Below are positions 36,365 to 45,518 of a stretch of 64,000 bases of DNA, in pieces. Source of the stretch: Roseateles toxinivorans (GTDB lineage: Bacteria > Pseudomonadota > Gammaproteobacteria > Burkholderiales > Burkholderiaceae_C); NCBI RefSeq assembly GCF_004362525.1, contig NZ_SNXS01000002.1:992001-1056000 (forward strand), given 5' to 3'. The notes beneath the pieces were generated by a model that had not been told where the DNA came from, did not search any database, and was given only the letters and a program-made list of their open reading frames with translations. The translations under genes and the position numbers were made by a program. How positions within the stretch are numbered: the first letter of the stretch is position 1; each line of letters opens with the position of its first letter.

Positions 36365-36503
36365 GGCCCAGGTTTTCCCGTAGAAAGGGCATTCGAAAGC
36401 TGCGCGCGGCGGCCTGAATGCAGCCCCGCGATTCGCCGTCAGCGAGGCCGTTTCCAGGGCGTAGGCTGTCCTGGCCCGGGGCGCACGCAGCGGCCGTGCG
36501 GGC

Positions 36504-36517
36504 TGCAACAAATTGCA
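36504..36517. promoter_or_regulatory. Inverted repeat TGCAA-N4-TTGCA
   Basis: A 5-bp perfect inverted repeat built of the same TTGCA half-sites as the element at 36343-36358 but facing the other way. It is 193 bp before the right TonB start. It could be a second operator of the divergent region. Confidence 0.3.
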
Positions 36518-36527
36518 TCCCCCCGCG

Positions 36528-36568
36528 TCAAGGAATACCCTAAAAAAGCATCAAGGAATACCCTTAAA
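36528..36568. repeat. Two direct repeats TCAAGGAATACCCT, 23 bp apart
   Basis: TCAAGGAATACCC-TAAA at 36528-36544 recurs as TCAAGGAATACCC-TTAAA at 36551-36568. A 23-bp period is about two helical turns, so both copies would face the same side of DNA. The site lies in the 525-bp gap between the two TonB genes, 142 bp before the right start. It looks like a tandem activator site; the remainder of the gap holds no gene. Confidence 0.6.
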
Positions 36569-36709
36569 TTGCCCCTGTTGGTCGCTGTGACAATCTAATT
36601 TCTTACGTACTCGCCGGGCATTTTCAATCAGGTTTACAAGACCTGGGCATCGAGGATGAGCCGGCGGTGGATCTATCCCTCAACCATTCAAAATTGTCAC
36701 TGGGGCAGC

Positions 36710-39466
36710 ATGTTCAGAAGAAATCAGGTCAACTTTGCCGCCATGCTTTGTCTTGGCGCGCTGTCGGCGACGCCCGCCTTGGCGCAGCAGCAACTGGACC
36801 GTATTGAGATCACCGGCTCGAGCATCCGTCGTATCGCCAATGAGAGTGCACTGCCTGTGCAGGTGATTACCGCGGAGCAGATCCGCGGCTCGGGCGCGAC
36901 GAGTGTGGCTGATGTCATCCAGCGCCTGCCTTCGATGCAGGGCTTCGCGATTGCCGACACGGCAATCGGCAGCAACTCCGGCGGTATTGCCACCGCCTCC
37001 ATCCACGACATCGGGGCGTCTTACACACTGGTGCTGCTGAATGGCCGGCGTGTTGCACCGACAGGGTCTGGCTCCACGATCAACCTGGCCGCCATTCCGA
37101 TGAGCGCGATCGAGCGCATCGAAGTGCTGACAGATGGCGCTTCTGCTTTGTACGGCTCGGATGCGATTGCCGGCGTCGTCAACTTTGTGCTGAAGCGCAA
37201 CATCCAGGGCGGTACGGTCACGGTGCAAGCCGATTCGCCTCTTGAGGGCGGCGGCAAGTCGGCCAATGCCAGCGTCACATATGGCTTCGGCAACCTGGAC
37301 AAAGACCGCTTCAACGTGGTGGCGACCTATCGCCACGACGAGCAAAAGCCGATGAAGTCTGGCGATCGCGAATTCGCGAAGTCCGCCTATCTGCCGTTCG
37401 AGTACAACGGCCGCAAGTACATCTACGACCGCACCAGCACGTCGGCGGATCCGGCCAATGCCACAGTGACCTTCAAGCGGCTTGGTACTGAAACGACGAC
37501 ATTGCCCGCCTACGCCTTCAATCCGTACTACAAGACCCACGGCAACACCTGCGCGCCGAACAACGTCTACAGCCTGAGCAACGCGGCAACCGCAACCTCG
37601 GTCAGCGAGATGTGCGCGTTTGACTTCGTCAGCACCATCGACGTGTACCCCGAGTCCAAGCGCGACTCCTTCTACATGTCGGGCCAGTTCAAGGCCAGCA
37701 ATACGGTGACCCTGTTTACCGACATTGCCTACTCGCGCATGGATCTCACGGCGCGTATCGCTCCGAATCCTGTGCCGGTGTCAATTCCCGTGACGTCGAG
37801 CCTTTTCACCAAGTATGTGGCGCCCTATCTGACCGCCGATCAGATCGCGCACATCAACACGGTCACCGCCAACTACCGCGCCACCGACTTCGGTACCCGT
37901 GATTCACAGACCATCACTGACTCGAAGCACTTCGTGATTGGCGCTGAGGCCGAAGTGGGCAATTGGCTGCTGTCCACCGCTGCCACCTGGTCGCAGAATG
38001 CCATCGACGAAAAGTATGTCGGTGGGTATTTCAAGGACAAGGAGTTCCGTGACATCGTCAAGAATGTCTCGGTTGATCCCTTCGTGCCCTCGGGTGGTCA
38101 GTCGGCCGCGGCGCAGTCGCTGATTGCCGGCTCCATCTTCAACGGCAGCGTCCGCAGTGGCTCGACCACGCTGACCGGCCTGGATGTGCGCGCCTCGGGT
38201 GATCTGTTCAAGCTGCCCGCGGGCACGGTTGGCGTCGGTGTGGGCGCCGACGTCCGCAACAACCGCTTCAAGAACACGCCCTCGGCTTCCGCACTGGCCG
38301 GCGAGATCTACAACTACGCACCGGTCACGGCCTTCGACCTGGAGCGCAGCAACGCAGGCGTGTTCGCCGAAGTGCTGGTCCCCGTGGTCAAGAATCTCGA
38401 ACTGACCGGCGCACTGCGCTACGACACCATCGGCGCCATCAAGGACGCAGTCAACAACAAGGACGTGGGCGAGCGTGTCAGCGCCACCACCTACAAGTTG
38501 TCGGCGCGCTACCAGGTCTCGAATGCCGTGCTGCTGCGTGGTTCCTACGGCACCGGATTCAAGGCCGCCTCGATGTTGGATATCGCCCAGCCGCTGATCC
38601 CCAACGGCGTGACGGCTGCCAACTATGACTGCCCGTTCCCCGGTACCCCGGCCTGCAAGCCGACCAAGACCCAGTACAGCCAGATGGCTGGCGGCAATGA
38701 CCAGATGAAGCCCGAGAAGTCCAAGCAGGGCACCGTGGGCATCCGCTTCGAGCCGACGGCCGACTTCGGCATCGGTGCCGACTACTGGAACGTGAAGATG
38801 ACCGACGCCGTCAGCGGCGTGTCGGCCAACCAGGCGTTTGCCGATCCGCAGAAGTACAAGGACCTGTTCACCCTGTATCGCACGCCGGCCGAGACCCAGG
38901 ACTACTGGGCCTTCAAGAGCGTGTCGACCAATATCGGCAAGGCCAACTACAGCGGCGTCGACTGGGATGTGGTGGCACGGTTCCAGACCGGTATCGGCCG
39001 CCTGACCACGGGCTTGGCGGGCACGTACATGATCGAGTCGTCCTACACCCGTGCCGGCACGGACAATGACTTCACCGATAGCATGGGCAAGTACGGCGAG
39101 AACGCTGCGGTGACTTTCCGCAACATCATCCGCGGCACGCTGAAGCTGGAGACGGGCGCTTTCACCAACTTGCTGACGGTCAAGCTGCGTTCGGGCTACA
39201 AGGACATCACGACCACCGCGCGTGACGTGGCGACCAACAAGAACGTGGCGGTTTCTGTCGATGTGCCGCGTTACGGCACCCTCGACTGGCAGGGCACGTA
39301 CAAGCACAGCAAGGCGCTGGAACTCCGCGTGGGCATCAACAACCTGCTGAACGAAGCGCCTCCGTTCACCCTGCGTGACTCCTCCGGTCACCAGGTGGGC
39401 TACGACCCGCGTTACGCAGACCCCAAGATGCGTACTTTGTACATGATGGGCACCTACAACTTCTGA
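36710..39466 (+). CDS. TonB-dependent outer-membrane receptor
   Basis: A 918-residue protein divergent from another TonB receptor. The signal peptide (1-25) ends Ala-Leu-Ala-Gln. The plug begins Ile-Glu-Ile-Thr-Gly-Ser-Ser-Ile-Arg-Arg and has Leu-Leu-Asn-Gly-Arg-Arg-Val and Tyr-Gly-Ser-Asp-Ala-Ile-Ala-Gly-Val-Val-Asn-Phe. The barrel ends Gly-Thr-Tyr-Asn-Phe, a proper BAM signal. It contains three Cys-rich loops. Codon use is slightly less GC-rich than neighbours, which may reflect transfer or strong expression. GGGG precedes the ATG at 36710. Substrate unknown. Confidence 0.93.
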   Translation: MFRRNQVNFAAMLCLGALSATPALAQQQLDRIEITGSSIRRIANESALPVQVITAEQIRGSGATSVADVIQRLPSMQGFAIADTAIGSNSGGIATASIHDIGASYTLVLLNGRRVAPTGSGSTINLAAIPMSAIERIEVLTDGASALYGSDAIAGVVNFVLKRNIQGGTVTVQADSPLEGGGKSANASVTYGFGNLDKDRFNVVATYRHDEQKPMKSGDREFAKSAYLPFEYNGRKYIYDRTSTSADPANATVTFKRLGTETTTLPAYAFNPYYKTHGNTCAPNNVYSLSNAATATSVSEMCAFDFVSTIDVYPESKRDSFYMSGQFKASNTVTLFTDIAYSRMDLTARIAPNPVPVSIPVTSSLFTKYVAPYLTADQIAHINTVTANYRATDFGTRDSQTITDSKHFVIGAEAEVGNWLLSTAATWSQNAIDEKYVGGYFKDKEFRDIVKNVSVDPFVPSGGQSAAAQSLIAGSIFNGSVRSGSTTLTGLDVRASGDLFKLPAGTVGVGVGADVRNNRFKNTPSASALAGEIYNYAPVTAFDLERSNAGVFAEVLVPVVKNLELTGALRYDTIGAIKDAVNNKDVGERVSATTYKLSARYQVSNAVLLRGSYGTGFKAASMLDIAQPLIPNGVTAANYDCPFPGTPACKPTKTQYSQMAGGNDQMKPEKSKQGTVGIRFEPTADFGIGADYWNVKMTDAVSGVSANQAFADPQKYKDLFTLYRTPAETQDYWAFKSVSTNIGKANYSGVDWDVVARFQTGIGRLTTGLAGTYMIESSYTRAGTDNDFTDSMGKYGENAAVTFRNIIRGTLKLETGAFTNLLTVKLRSGYKDITTTARDVATNKNVAVSVDVPRYGTLDWQGTYKHSKALELRVGINNLLNEAPPFTLRDSSGHQVGYDPRYADPKMRTLYMMGTYNF

Positions 39467-39487
39467 GTTGTCGGACGCCATCTCCAG

Positions 39488-39513
39488 AAAGGGGCCGCTT
39501 GCGGCCCCTTTTT
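39488..39513 (+). terminator. Rho-independent terminator after the TonB gene
   Basis: An 11-bp perfect stem AAAGGGGCCGC/GCGGCCCCTTT with a minimal loop, followed by further T. It lies 22 bp after the TonB stop. Confidence 0.88.
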
Positions 39514-39587
39514 CATGGTCCCGCCGTTCGGTATGGGGCGGGACCGCCTTCCCTGCCTAGAATCAGGCTTCATGCCAAGGAGAGTTG

Positions 39588-40820
39588 ATGTCTGAAGCCG
39601 CTGCAGGCGCATTGAGCTGCGAAGTCCTGATCATCGGTGCCGGCCCCGCCGGCAGCGCGGCCGCACAGTTGTTGGCCCGTGCCGGCGTCGATGTGCTGCT
39701 CGTTGACCAGCAGCTGCTCGGCCGGGACAAGATCTGTGGCGACGGCCTGATCCCGGATGCCCACGCCGCCTTGAGGCGCCTGAACCTGCTGGACAGCGTG
39801 ATGGCCCGGGCGCAGTTCGTCAGCCATGTCGGCTGCATCGGTCCCAGTGGCGGGCGCATCGACGTGCCTGGCCACCTGGCCGTGCTGCCGCGCCGCGAAC
39901 TTGACCAGTTGCTGGCTCAGTCCGCCATCGACGCAGGCGCACGTTGGCTGGCCCCCGCCCGCTTCGAACGAACCGTCGAGAATGAACGGGGCGAAGTGGT
40001 GGGCGCGGTGCTCAAGCAGGGTGATGCGCTGACCGAGGTGCGTGCGCGCTGGGTGCTGTTGGCCACCGGCGCCGTGCCCAAGGCGCTGACGGCCGCCGGC
40101 ATGTGCGAGCGTCACACCCCCAGCGGCGTGGCGATGCGGGGTTATATCCGCGCGCCATCCATGGTGGGGCGTATCAGTGCCATGGAGGTGGTCTGGAACA
40201 GGGCGGTGCGGCCGGGCTACGGCTGGGTCTTCCCCGCGCCCGGGGGCTGCTTCAATATCGGCGTCGGCGTGACTGACAGCCACAAGGCGGTCGGCGGCAA
40301 AGGGGCCAAGCAGGAGCTGAATCTGCGCGCGATCTTCGACGCCTTCTGCGCCTCCTATGAGCCGGCGGCTCAGCTGGTGCGCGAAGGCGAATGGGTGGGC
40401 GAACTCAAGGGCGCCCCGCTGCGCTGCACGCTGGAGGGGGCTCGCTGGAGCCGCCCGGGCCTGCTGGTCACCGGCGAGGCCGCCGGCAGCACCTATTCCT
40501 TCACCGGCGAGGGCATAGGCAAGGCGATGGAGACCGGCATGCTGGCCGCCGATGCGGTGCTGGCCGGCCGGCGCGAGCACCTGGCCGATGCCGAAGTGCG
40601 TGCCCGTTACGAGGCCGGCCTGCTGGCGCTGAAACCCAAGTTCCAGCTTTACGCCCGCGCCAATCGGGTGAATGCCTTCCCCTGGCTGGCCGATCTGCTG
40701 ATCTGGCGCGCACGCAAGAGCCCGCGCCTGCTGGCGCGCATGAGCGGCGTGCTCAACGAGACCAGCAACCCGGGCAATCTGATCAGCGTCAAGGGCTTCT
40801 CTCGGCTCTTTCTTGAGTAA
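39588..40820 (+). CDS. FAD-dependent oxidoreductase (geranylgeranyl reductase family)
   Basis: A 410-residue flavoprotein. The Rossmann dinucleotide site Gly-Ala-Gly-Pro-Ala-Gly-Ser-Ala-Ala lies at residues 18-26 and is followed by Gly-Arg-Asp-Lys-Ile-Cys-Gly-Asp-Gly-Leu, a mark of the geranylgeranyl-reductase/halogenase-like group. Gly-Glu-Ala-Ala-Gly-Ser-Thr-Tyr-Ser-Phe-Thr-Gly-Glu-Gly-Ile near residue 300 is the second FAD contact. Substrate unknown. AAGGAG precedes the ATG at 39588. No carotenoid or chlorophyll gene is nearby. Confidence 0.88.
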   Translation: MSEAAAGALSCEVLIIGAGPAGSAAAQLLARAGVDVLLVDQQLLGRDKICGDGLIPDAHAALRRLNLLDSVMARAQFVSHVGCIGPSGGRIDVPGHLAVLPRRELDQLLAQSAIDAGARWLAPARFERTVENERGEVVGAVLKQGDALTEVRARWVLLATGAVPKALTAAGMCERHTPSGVAMRGYIRAPSMVGRISAMEVVWNRAVRPGYGWVFPAPGGCFNIGVGVTDSHKAVGGKGAKQELNLRAIFDAFCASYEPAAQLVREGEWVGELKGAPLRCTLEGARWSRPGLLVTGEAAGSTYSFTGEGIGKAMETGMLAADAVLAGRREHLADAEVRARYEAGLLALKPKFQLYARANRVNAFPWLADLLIWRARKSPRLLARMSGVLNETSNPGNLISVKGFSRLFLE

Positions 40821-40850
40821 GTCGCCTGCCATGTACCCCCAAGCTCACTT

Positions 40851-40898
40851 CGTTCACTGCCCCCCGAGGGGGCGCTCAGCGCCCTTCGGGCGGCCGGG
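40851..40898. repeat. Triple hairpin, Burkholderiales-type intergenic palindrome
   Basis: Three adjacent short hairpins: CCCCC-GAGG-GGG, GCGC-TCA-GCGC and GCCC-TTCG-GGC. Sequences of this form are common between genes in Comamonadaceae and relatives. It lies between the FAD oxidoreductase and the amidotransferase and may terminate the first. Confidence 0.55.
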
Positions 40899-40909
40899 CG
40901 GGCGCTGAC

Positions 40910-41695
40910 ATGTGCCAACTCCTCGGCATGAATGCCAACACCCCGACCGACGTGATGTTCAGCTTCACCGGTCTGGCGACGAGGGCCGAGGAGCACAAGG
41001 ACGGTTTCGGCATCGCCTTCTTCGAGGGCTGTGGTCTGCGCCTGTTCGTTGACCACCACAGCGCCCGGGTCAGCCCGGTGGCCGAGCTGGTCAAGCACTA
41101 TCCGATCAAGAGCGACAACGTCATTGCCCATATCCGCAAGGCCACGCAGGGGGTGGTCTCGCTGGAGAACACCCATCCCTTTGTGCGCGAGCTGTGGGGG
41201 CGCTACTGGGTGTTCGCGCACAACGGCGATCTGAAGGGCTTTGCGCCGGTGCTGCACGGTGCCTTTCGCCCTGTCGGCCGGACGGACAGCGAGCTGGCCT
41301 TCTGCTGGCTGATGCAGGAGCTGGCCAAGGCCCATGCCAGCGTGCCCAGCGTCGAGGAACTGACCGCCACCCTGAGTGAGCTGGTGCCGCGCCTGGCCGC
41401 CCATGGCACCTTCAACATGCTGCTGTCCAACGGCCAGGCCCTGTGGGCCCATGGCACGACGAGGCTGCACTATCTTGAGCGCAAGCACCCTTTCGGCCCG
41501 GCCCACTTGCAGGATGAGGACGTGCGCGTGGACTTTGCTGCCGAGACGACGGCGCGCGACCGCGTTGCGGTCATTGCCACCGAGCCGCTGACCCGCGACG
41601 AGCCCTGGATTGCCTTTGCTCCCGGCGAGCTGAAAGTCTTTGTCGATGGCCAACTGCTGGTCAGGTCCGAGACCGGGCGCCTCACGCACGCCTGA
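40910..41695 (+). CDS. Class II glutamine amidotransferase (YafJ-like)
   Basis: A 261-residue protein of the N-terminal-nucleophile glutamine amidotransferases. Cys2, exposed after removal of Met1, is the nucleophile; Met-Cys-Gln-Leu-Leu-Gly-Met-Asn matches the family start. Other active-site segments are Asp-Gly-Phe-Gly-Ile-Ala (28-33 or so) and His-Asn-Gly-Asp-Leu near residue 104. There is no synthetase domain, so the ammonia acceptor is unknown. Confidence 0.9.
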   Translation: MCQLLGMNANTPTDVMFSFTGLATRAEEHKDGFGIAFFEGCGLRLFVDHHSARVSPVAELVKHYPIKSDNVIAHIRKATQGVVSLENTHPFVRELWGRYWVFAHNGDLKGFAPVLHGAFRPVGRTDSELAFCWLMQELAKAHASVPSVEELTATLSELVPRLAAHGTFNMLLSNGQALWAHGTTRLHYLERKHPFGPAHLQDEDVRVDFAAETTARDRVAVIATEPLTRDEPWIAFAPGELKVFVDGQLLVRSETGRLTHA

Positions 41696-41800
41696 GGGAA
41701 GGCCCGCTCGCGCTTGACGCGAAGTCCTGAGACACTGGGCGGATACAGCGCGGCCGGCCATCGCGGCGGCGCCGAGTCACAACCCAACCCCCGCCTACCC

Positions 41801-43513
41801 ATGCCCACACCCCAACACCCGGCGCCGCGCTTCGACCTGTTTCACCGCCATGACGCGCTGACCCAGATCATCTTCGGCTATGCCGAGGCCTATCCCAATC
41901 TGGTGTCGGTGCGCAGCATCGGCAAGAGTTTCGAGGGCCGTGACATCTGGCTGCTGGTGCTGACCAACACCGCCACCGGCCTGGACACCGACAAGCCCGC
42001 CTTCTGGCTGGACGGCAATATCCACGCTGCCGAGCTGACTGCCAGCACCACCTGCCTGTACTACCTGGAGCATCTGGTCACCCAGCACGGCCAGGATGCC
42101 CAGGTCAGCCATCTGCTGGACACCCGCACCATTTATATGGTGCCGCGTCTGAACCCCGACGGTGCCGAGCTGGCCCTGGCAGACCGGCCGCGTCACATCC
42201 GCTCCTCGACCAAGCGCTATCCCTTCGAGGACGAGCCTGTCGATGGCCTGACCGTCGAGGACGTCGATGGTGACGGCCGCATCCTCTATATGCGCGTGCC
42301 CGACCCGCACGGCGCCTACAAGAAGCATGCCGGCGACCCGCGCCTGATGGTGCCCCGCGAGCCCGGCGAGTTCGGCGGCGAGTACTACCGCCTGCTGCCC
42401 GAGGGCTTCATCAAGAACCATGACGGCCTGACCGTTACCGTCAACAAGGACGCCGAGGGGCTGGACCTGAACCGCAACTTCCCCAGCGAGTGGCGGCAGG
42501 AGTACAAGCAGGTCGGCGCCGGGGCCTTCCCGACCAGCGAGCCCGAGGTGCGGGCGATGGTGGAGTTCATCGTCGCCCACCCGAATATCGGCGCGGCGAT
42601 CAGCTATCACACCCACAGCGGCGTGATCCTGCGGCCCTTCGGCTCGCAGAGCGACGACGAGATGATCCCGGAGGACCTGTGGTCCTACCAGCGCTTCTCG
42701 GCCATGGGCGAGAAGCTCACCGGTTACCCGGCGGTCAATATCTACAAGGACTTCCGCTACCACCCCAAGGAAGTCATCACCGGCACGCAGGACTGGGTCT
42801 ACGAGCACCTGGGGGCACTGTTCTGGGTGGTCGAGCTGTGGTCGCCGAACAAGGAGGCCGGCATCACCGACTACAAGTGGATCGACTGGTTCCGCGAGCA
42901 TCCGGTCGAGGACGACCTGAAGCTGCTGAAGTGGAGCGACGAGCAGTGCGGCGGCCAGGCCCATGTGGAATGGCGCCCCTTCCAGCACCCGCAGCTCGGC
43001 GCGGTCGAGATCGGCGGCTGGGACAAGATGAACTACTGGCGCAATCCGCCGCCCGAGCTGCGCGAGCGCGAGGCCGCCCGCTTCCCGGCCTGGATGAACC
43101 AGATTGCGCTGAGTCTGCCCAAGCTGGAACTGCTGCGCACCGAGGTGCGGGCTTTGGGCCCGGACACCTGGCGCATCCGCCTGGCCGTGGCCAACAGCGG
43201 CTGGCTGCCGGCCTATGTGACCAAGCGGGCGCTGGAGCGCAAGGTGGTGCGTGGCGTGATCTTCGAGATCCACCTGCCGCTCGATGCGAACAGCGGTGTC
43301 AGCCTGGTCAGCGGCAAGGAGCGCATGGAGGGCCCGCAGCTCGAGGGCCATGCGCCCAAGGCGACCCTGCATGCCTTCCTGGGCAACCGCGAGGTCACCG
43401 CCGACCGCGCCGTCGGCGAGTGGGTGGTGCGCGCACCCAAGGGCACGCGCCTGGCGTTGACCGCACGGGCCGACCGGGCCGGTGTGGTGCGTACCGAGGT
43501 CAGCCTCGACTGA
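41801..43513 (+). CDS. M14 family metallocarboxypeptidase
   Basis: A 570-residue protein without a signal peptide. The zinc site is His75-x-x-Glu78 in Gly-Asn-Ile-His-Ala-Ala-Glu, with the third ligand His in Ser-Tyr-His-Thr-His-Ser-Gly near residue 270. Leu-Asp-Leu-Asn-Arg-Asn-Phe-Pro supplies the substrate-binding Arg/Asn. A long C-terminal extension of about 190 residues contains a beta domain of unknown role. The ATG at 41801 begins the conserved part; no clear ribosome site was found. Confidence 0.9.
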   Translation: MPTPQHPAPRFDLFHRHDALTQIIFGYAEAYPNLVSVRSIGKSFEGRDIWLLVLTNTATGLDTDKPAFWLDGNIHAAELTASTTCLYYLEHLVTQHGQDAQVSHLLDTRTIYMVPRLNPDGAELALADRPRHIRSSTKRYPFEDEPVDGLTVEDVDGDGRILYMRVPDPHGAYKKHAGDPRLMVPREPGEFGGEYYRLLPEGFIKNHDGLTVTVNKDAEGLDLNRNFPSEWRQEYKQVGAGAFPTSEPEVRAMVEFIVAHPNIGAAISYHTHSGVILRPFGSQSDDEMIPEDLWSYQRFSAMGEKLTGYPAVNIYKDFRYHPKEVITGTQDWVYEHLGALFWVVELWSPNKEAGITDYKWIDWFREHPVEDDLKLLKWSDEQCGGQAHVEWRPFQHPQLGAVEIGGWDKMNYWRNPPPELREREAARFPAWMNQIALSLPKLELLRTEVRALGPDTWRIRLAVANSGWLPAYVTKRALERKVVRGVIFEIHLPLDANSGVSLVSGKERMEGPQLEGHAPKATLHAFLGNREVTADRAVGEWVVRAPKGTRLALTARADRAGVVRTEVSLD

Positions 43514-43536
43514 GCCGCGCGCTCAAAGCGCGCGGC
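43514..43536. terminator. Strong hairpin between convergent genes
   Basis: A perfect 10-bp stem GCCGCGCGCT/AGCGCGCGGC with a CAA loop covers the gap between the M14 stop and the stop of the convergent Sel1-like gene, whose TGA lies inside it. No U-tract follows, so it may act as a weak terminator or an mRNA end stabiliser. Confidence 0.55.
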
Positions 43537-44620
43537 GGGTCAGTTCGGCGCGCTTTTCGTCCCGCTGCGCCTGCAGGGCCCCTGCATGGGCCAGCGCGGA
43601 CTGCACACGGTTCGGGTGCTGGTAGCGCACCCGCAGTTCGCCAGCAGCATCACGCAGCAGCTCGATCTGCAGGCCCTCGGCCATCTGCCAGGCAGTGCCG
43701 CTGCCCGGTGCCGGCGGCAGCGTGCCGCGGCTGGGTGGGCCGTATTTTTCGCTCAACGAACGGCCCAGCCGGGCCAGCAGCTCGATCGTGGACCGACCCT
43801 CGCGCGCAGCGAAGCGGTAGCCCATGGCGGCCGGGTAGTACATGCCGGAGCCGGGATCGCGGTCGTAGCTGACCTCGAAGCTGCTCGCATCGGGCAGCAC
43901 GGCGGCGGGGTTGTACTCGTCGGTCCAGACCTGGCGCGAGGGGCGTGGCGCCATGCCACTGGTCTTCAGCCAACGATCGAGCTGGGGGCGCAACAGGCAG
44001 AACGCGGGCCGATCCAGCAGCCGGAACTGCGAGGCCTCCTGGCAGGCATCCGATTCATCGAGCACGGCCAGCAGCTTGCCTGCCTTGGGCATGCCGGCTG
44101 CCTGGGCTTCCTCCAGGTGGCGGCGGGCGGTCTCTGCGTCCATCTGCACCGCGCTTTCGCCGTTCAGGCCGTGATAGGCCCAGAGATACTTGCCCGCTGG
44201 GTTGCCGAGCCTGGTGGCAGCCTCGGCGTGAACGGCCGATTTTTTCACCTCGTTGGGCTCCATCAGCATATAGGCCGAGCTTGAGACGGCATGGGCGCGA
44301 GCCCCCAGCGAGGGATGGTCCAGGAAGCCCGCGCAACCCTTGATGGCGGTGTCCAGCGCATTGCTGAGCAGTGGGCGTTCGCACTGTGCGACGAGTTCGG
44401 TGGTCTGCTCTTCCAACTGGCGGGGATCGGCTGCCGCGCCGGCCTCCAAGGTGGCCGATATCGTGCCGGACAGTGTGGCGCGGGGCGCCGTCGCCTCCGG
44501 GTATCGACTGCCGGCCAGTGCGAGCACGGCCACGCCACAGCCGGTCAGCATGAGGGCGGTCATTGCCACGCGCGAACGCCTGCGGGCCGGGCTGTTGGGT
44601 TGTTGCGGGTTTGCCTTCAT
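43523..44620 (-). CDS. Uncharacterised membrane-anchored protein with Sel1-like repeat
   Basis: A 365-residue protein with a cationic start (Arg-Arg-Arg-Ser-Arg) and one membrane helix (about 18-37), so most would face the periplasm. Residues about 130-190 fit a Sel1/TPR-like repeat: Ala-Thr-Arg-Leu-Gly-Asn-Pro-Ala-Gly-Lys-Tyr, then Asp-Ala-Glu-Thr-Ala-Arg-Arg-His-Leu and Gly-Met-Pro-Lys-Ala-Gly-Lys-Leu-Leu. The C-terminal 170 residues are unassigned and hold a Tyr/Pro-rich segment. No partner gene is evident. Confidence 0.65.
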   Translation of the reverse strand: MKANPQQPNSPARRRSRVAMTALMLTGCGVAVLALAGSRYPEATAPRATLSGTISATLEAGAAADPRQLEEQTTELVAQCERPLLSNALDTAIKGCAGFLDHPSLGARAHAVSSSAYMLMEPNEVKKSAVHAEAATRLGNPAGKYLWAYHGLNGESAVQMDAETARRHLEEAQAAGMPKAGKLLAVLDESDACQEASQFRLLDRPAFCLLRPQLDRWLKTSGMAPRPSRQVWTDEYNPAAVLPDASSFEVSYDRDPGSGMYYPAAMGYRFAAREGRSTIELLARLGRSLSEKYGPPSRGTLPPAPGSGTAWQMAEGLQIELLRDAAGELRVRYQHPNRVQSALAHAGALQAQRDEKRAELTRRAL

Positions 44621-44721
44621 GGCCCTAGTGTCTGCGCCGCAGACGACAGGCGCCGGACGGTTGTCGGCGCTCCGTGGTCCGGCCGGGATGGGCCGTTGGG
44701 CTCAGGCTGCGGATGCCTCTG

Positions 44722-45447
44722 TCACGCCGGCCCGGTCAGGTTTTTGCTCGACGCCACCGTGTTTGCCAACGGCGCCTGCTCATAGGCCTCGCGCCACAGC
44801 CGCTTCGGTATGAAGCCGCGCAGTTGGGCGATGGCCTTGTCCAGCAGCGCCGGGGCCAGTTCGTGACCGATGCCGGGCAGCAGGTCGGCGGTGACGTCGG
44901 CATCGAGTGCCACCAGGCGCTTGGCCGAATCGAGGGTCGGACCATGCGGCACGACAGCATCGGCCAGGCCATGGAACAGATGCACGCAGACATCCTGCGG
45001 CGCATGGTCGGGCGGTGTGCCGTGGCGGCCCGAGAAGGCCAGCACGCGGCCGGCCAGCTGGCTTTCAGCCTGCACCGCCTCCAGCGCCATGATGGCGCCC
45101 TGCGAGAAGCCGGCCAGGGCGGTGCGCTCCCAGGGCAGGCCGAAATGCTGCTGCAGCTGGCGCACGATGGCGATGAAGCCCGGCATGGCCGCGGCGATGC
45201 GCTCGGGGCGATTGGCCTCGGTGATGGCTTGAACAGAAAACCACTGGAAGCCGGCACCACCTCCGGGCACGCCGTCGAAGGGCTCGGGGGCATCGATGCA
45301 GACCACGGCGGCCTGCGGGTACTCGCTCGCCAGGCGCTGCACCAGCGGCGCCATGTCCGAGGCGCTGCCGCCGACGCCGTGGTAGAGCAGGTACAGCAGC
45401 TCGACGGGGCCGCTGTCCGGGGTGTGGGCCAGGGCGGAGATTTTCAT
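44722..45447 (-). CDS. Alpha/beta hydrolase, YpfH-like esterase
   Basis: A 241-residue serine hydrolase. The nucleophile elbow is Gly-Phe-Ser-Gln-Gly-Ala, typical of carboxylesterase/YpfH and phospholipase-type enzymes. The oxyanion region is Leu-Tyr-His-Gly-Val-Gly-Gly. Asp in Leu-Ala-Asp-Ala-Val-Val and His in Gly-Ile-Gly-His-Glu complete the triad. No signal peptide. AGGAA precedes the ATG at 45447. Substrate unknown. Confidence 0.9.
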   Translation of the reverse strand: MKISALAHTPDSGPVELLYLLYHGVGGSASDMAPLVQRLASEYPQAAVVCIDAPEPFDGVPGGGAGFQWFSVQAITEANRPERIAAAMPGFIAIVRQLQQHFGLPWERTALAGFSQGAIMALEAVQAESQLAGRVLAFSGRHGTPPDHAPQDVCVHLFHGLADAVVPHGPTLDSAKRLVALDADVTADLLPGIGHELAPALLDKAIAQLRGFIPKRLWREAYEQAPLANTVASSKNLTGPA

Positions 45448-45494
45448 GGGGCGTTCCTGTGGGCGGGGCGGACAGTATCCACCAGCTGATCAAG

Positions 45495-45513
45495 CCCCGG
45501 ATGCAATCCGGGG
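45495..45513. repeat. Half copy of the REP-like palindrome
   Basis: CCCCGGATGCAATCCGGGG is a single hairpin with the same core as the full elements at 9746, 29920 and 63858, but lacks the mirrored second half. It lies between the esterase start and the hybrid kinase stop. Confidence 0.8.
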
Positions 45514-45518
45514 AGCCC

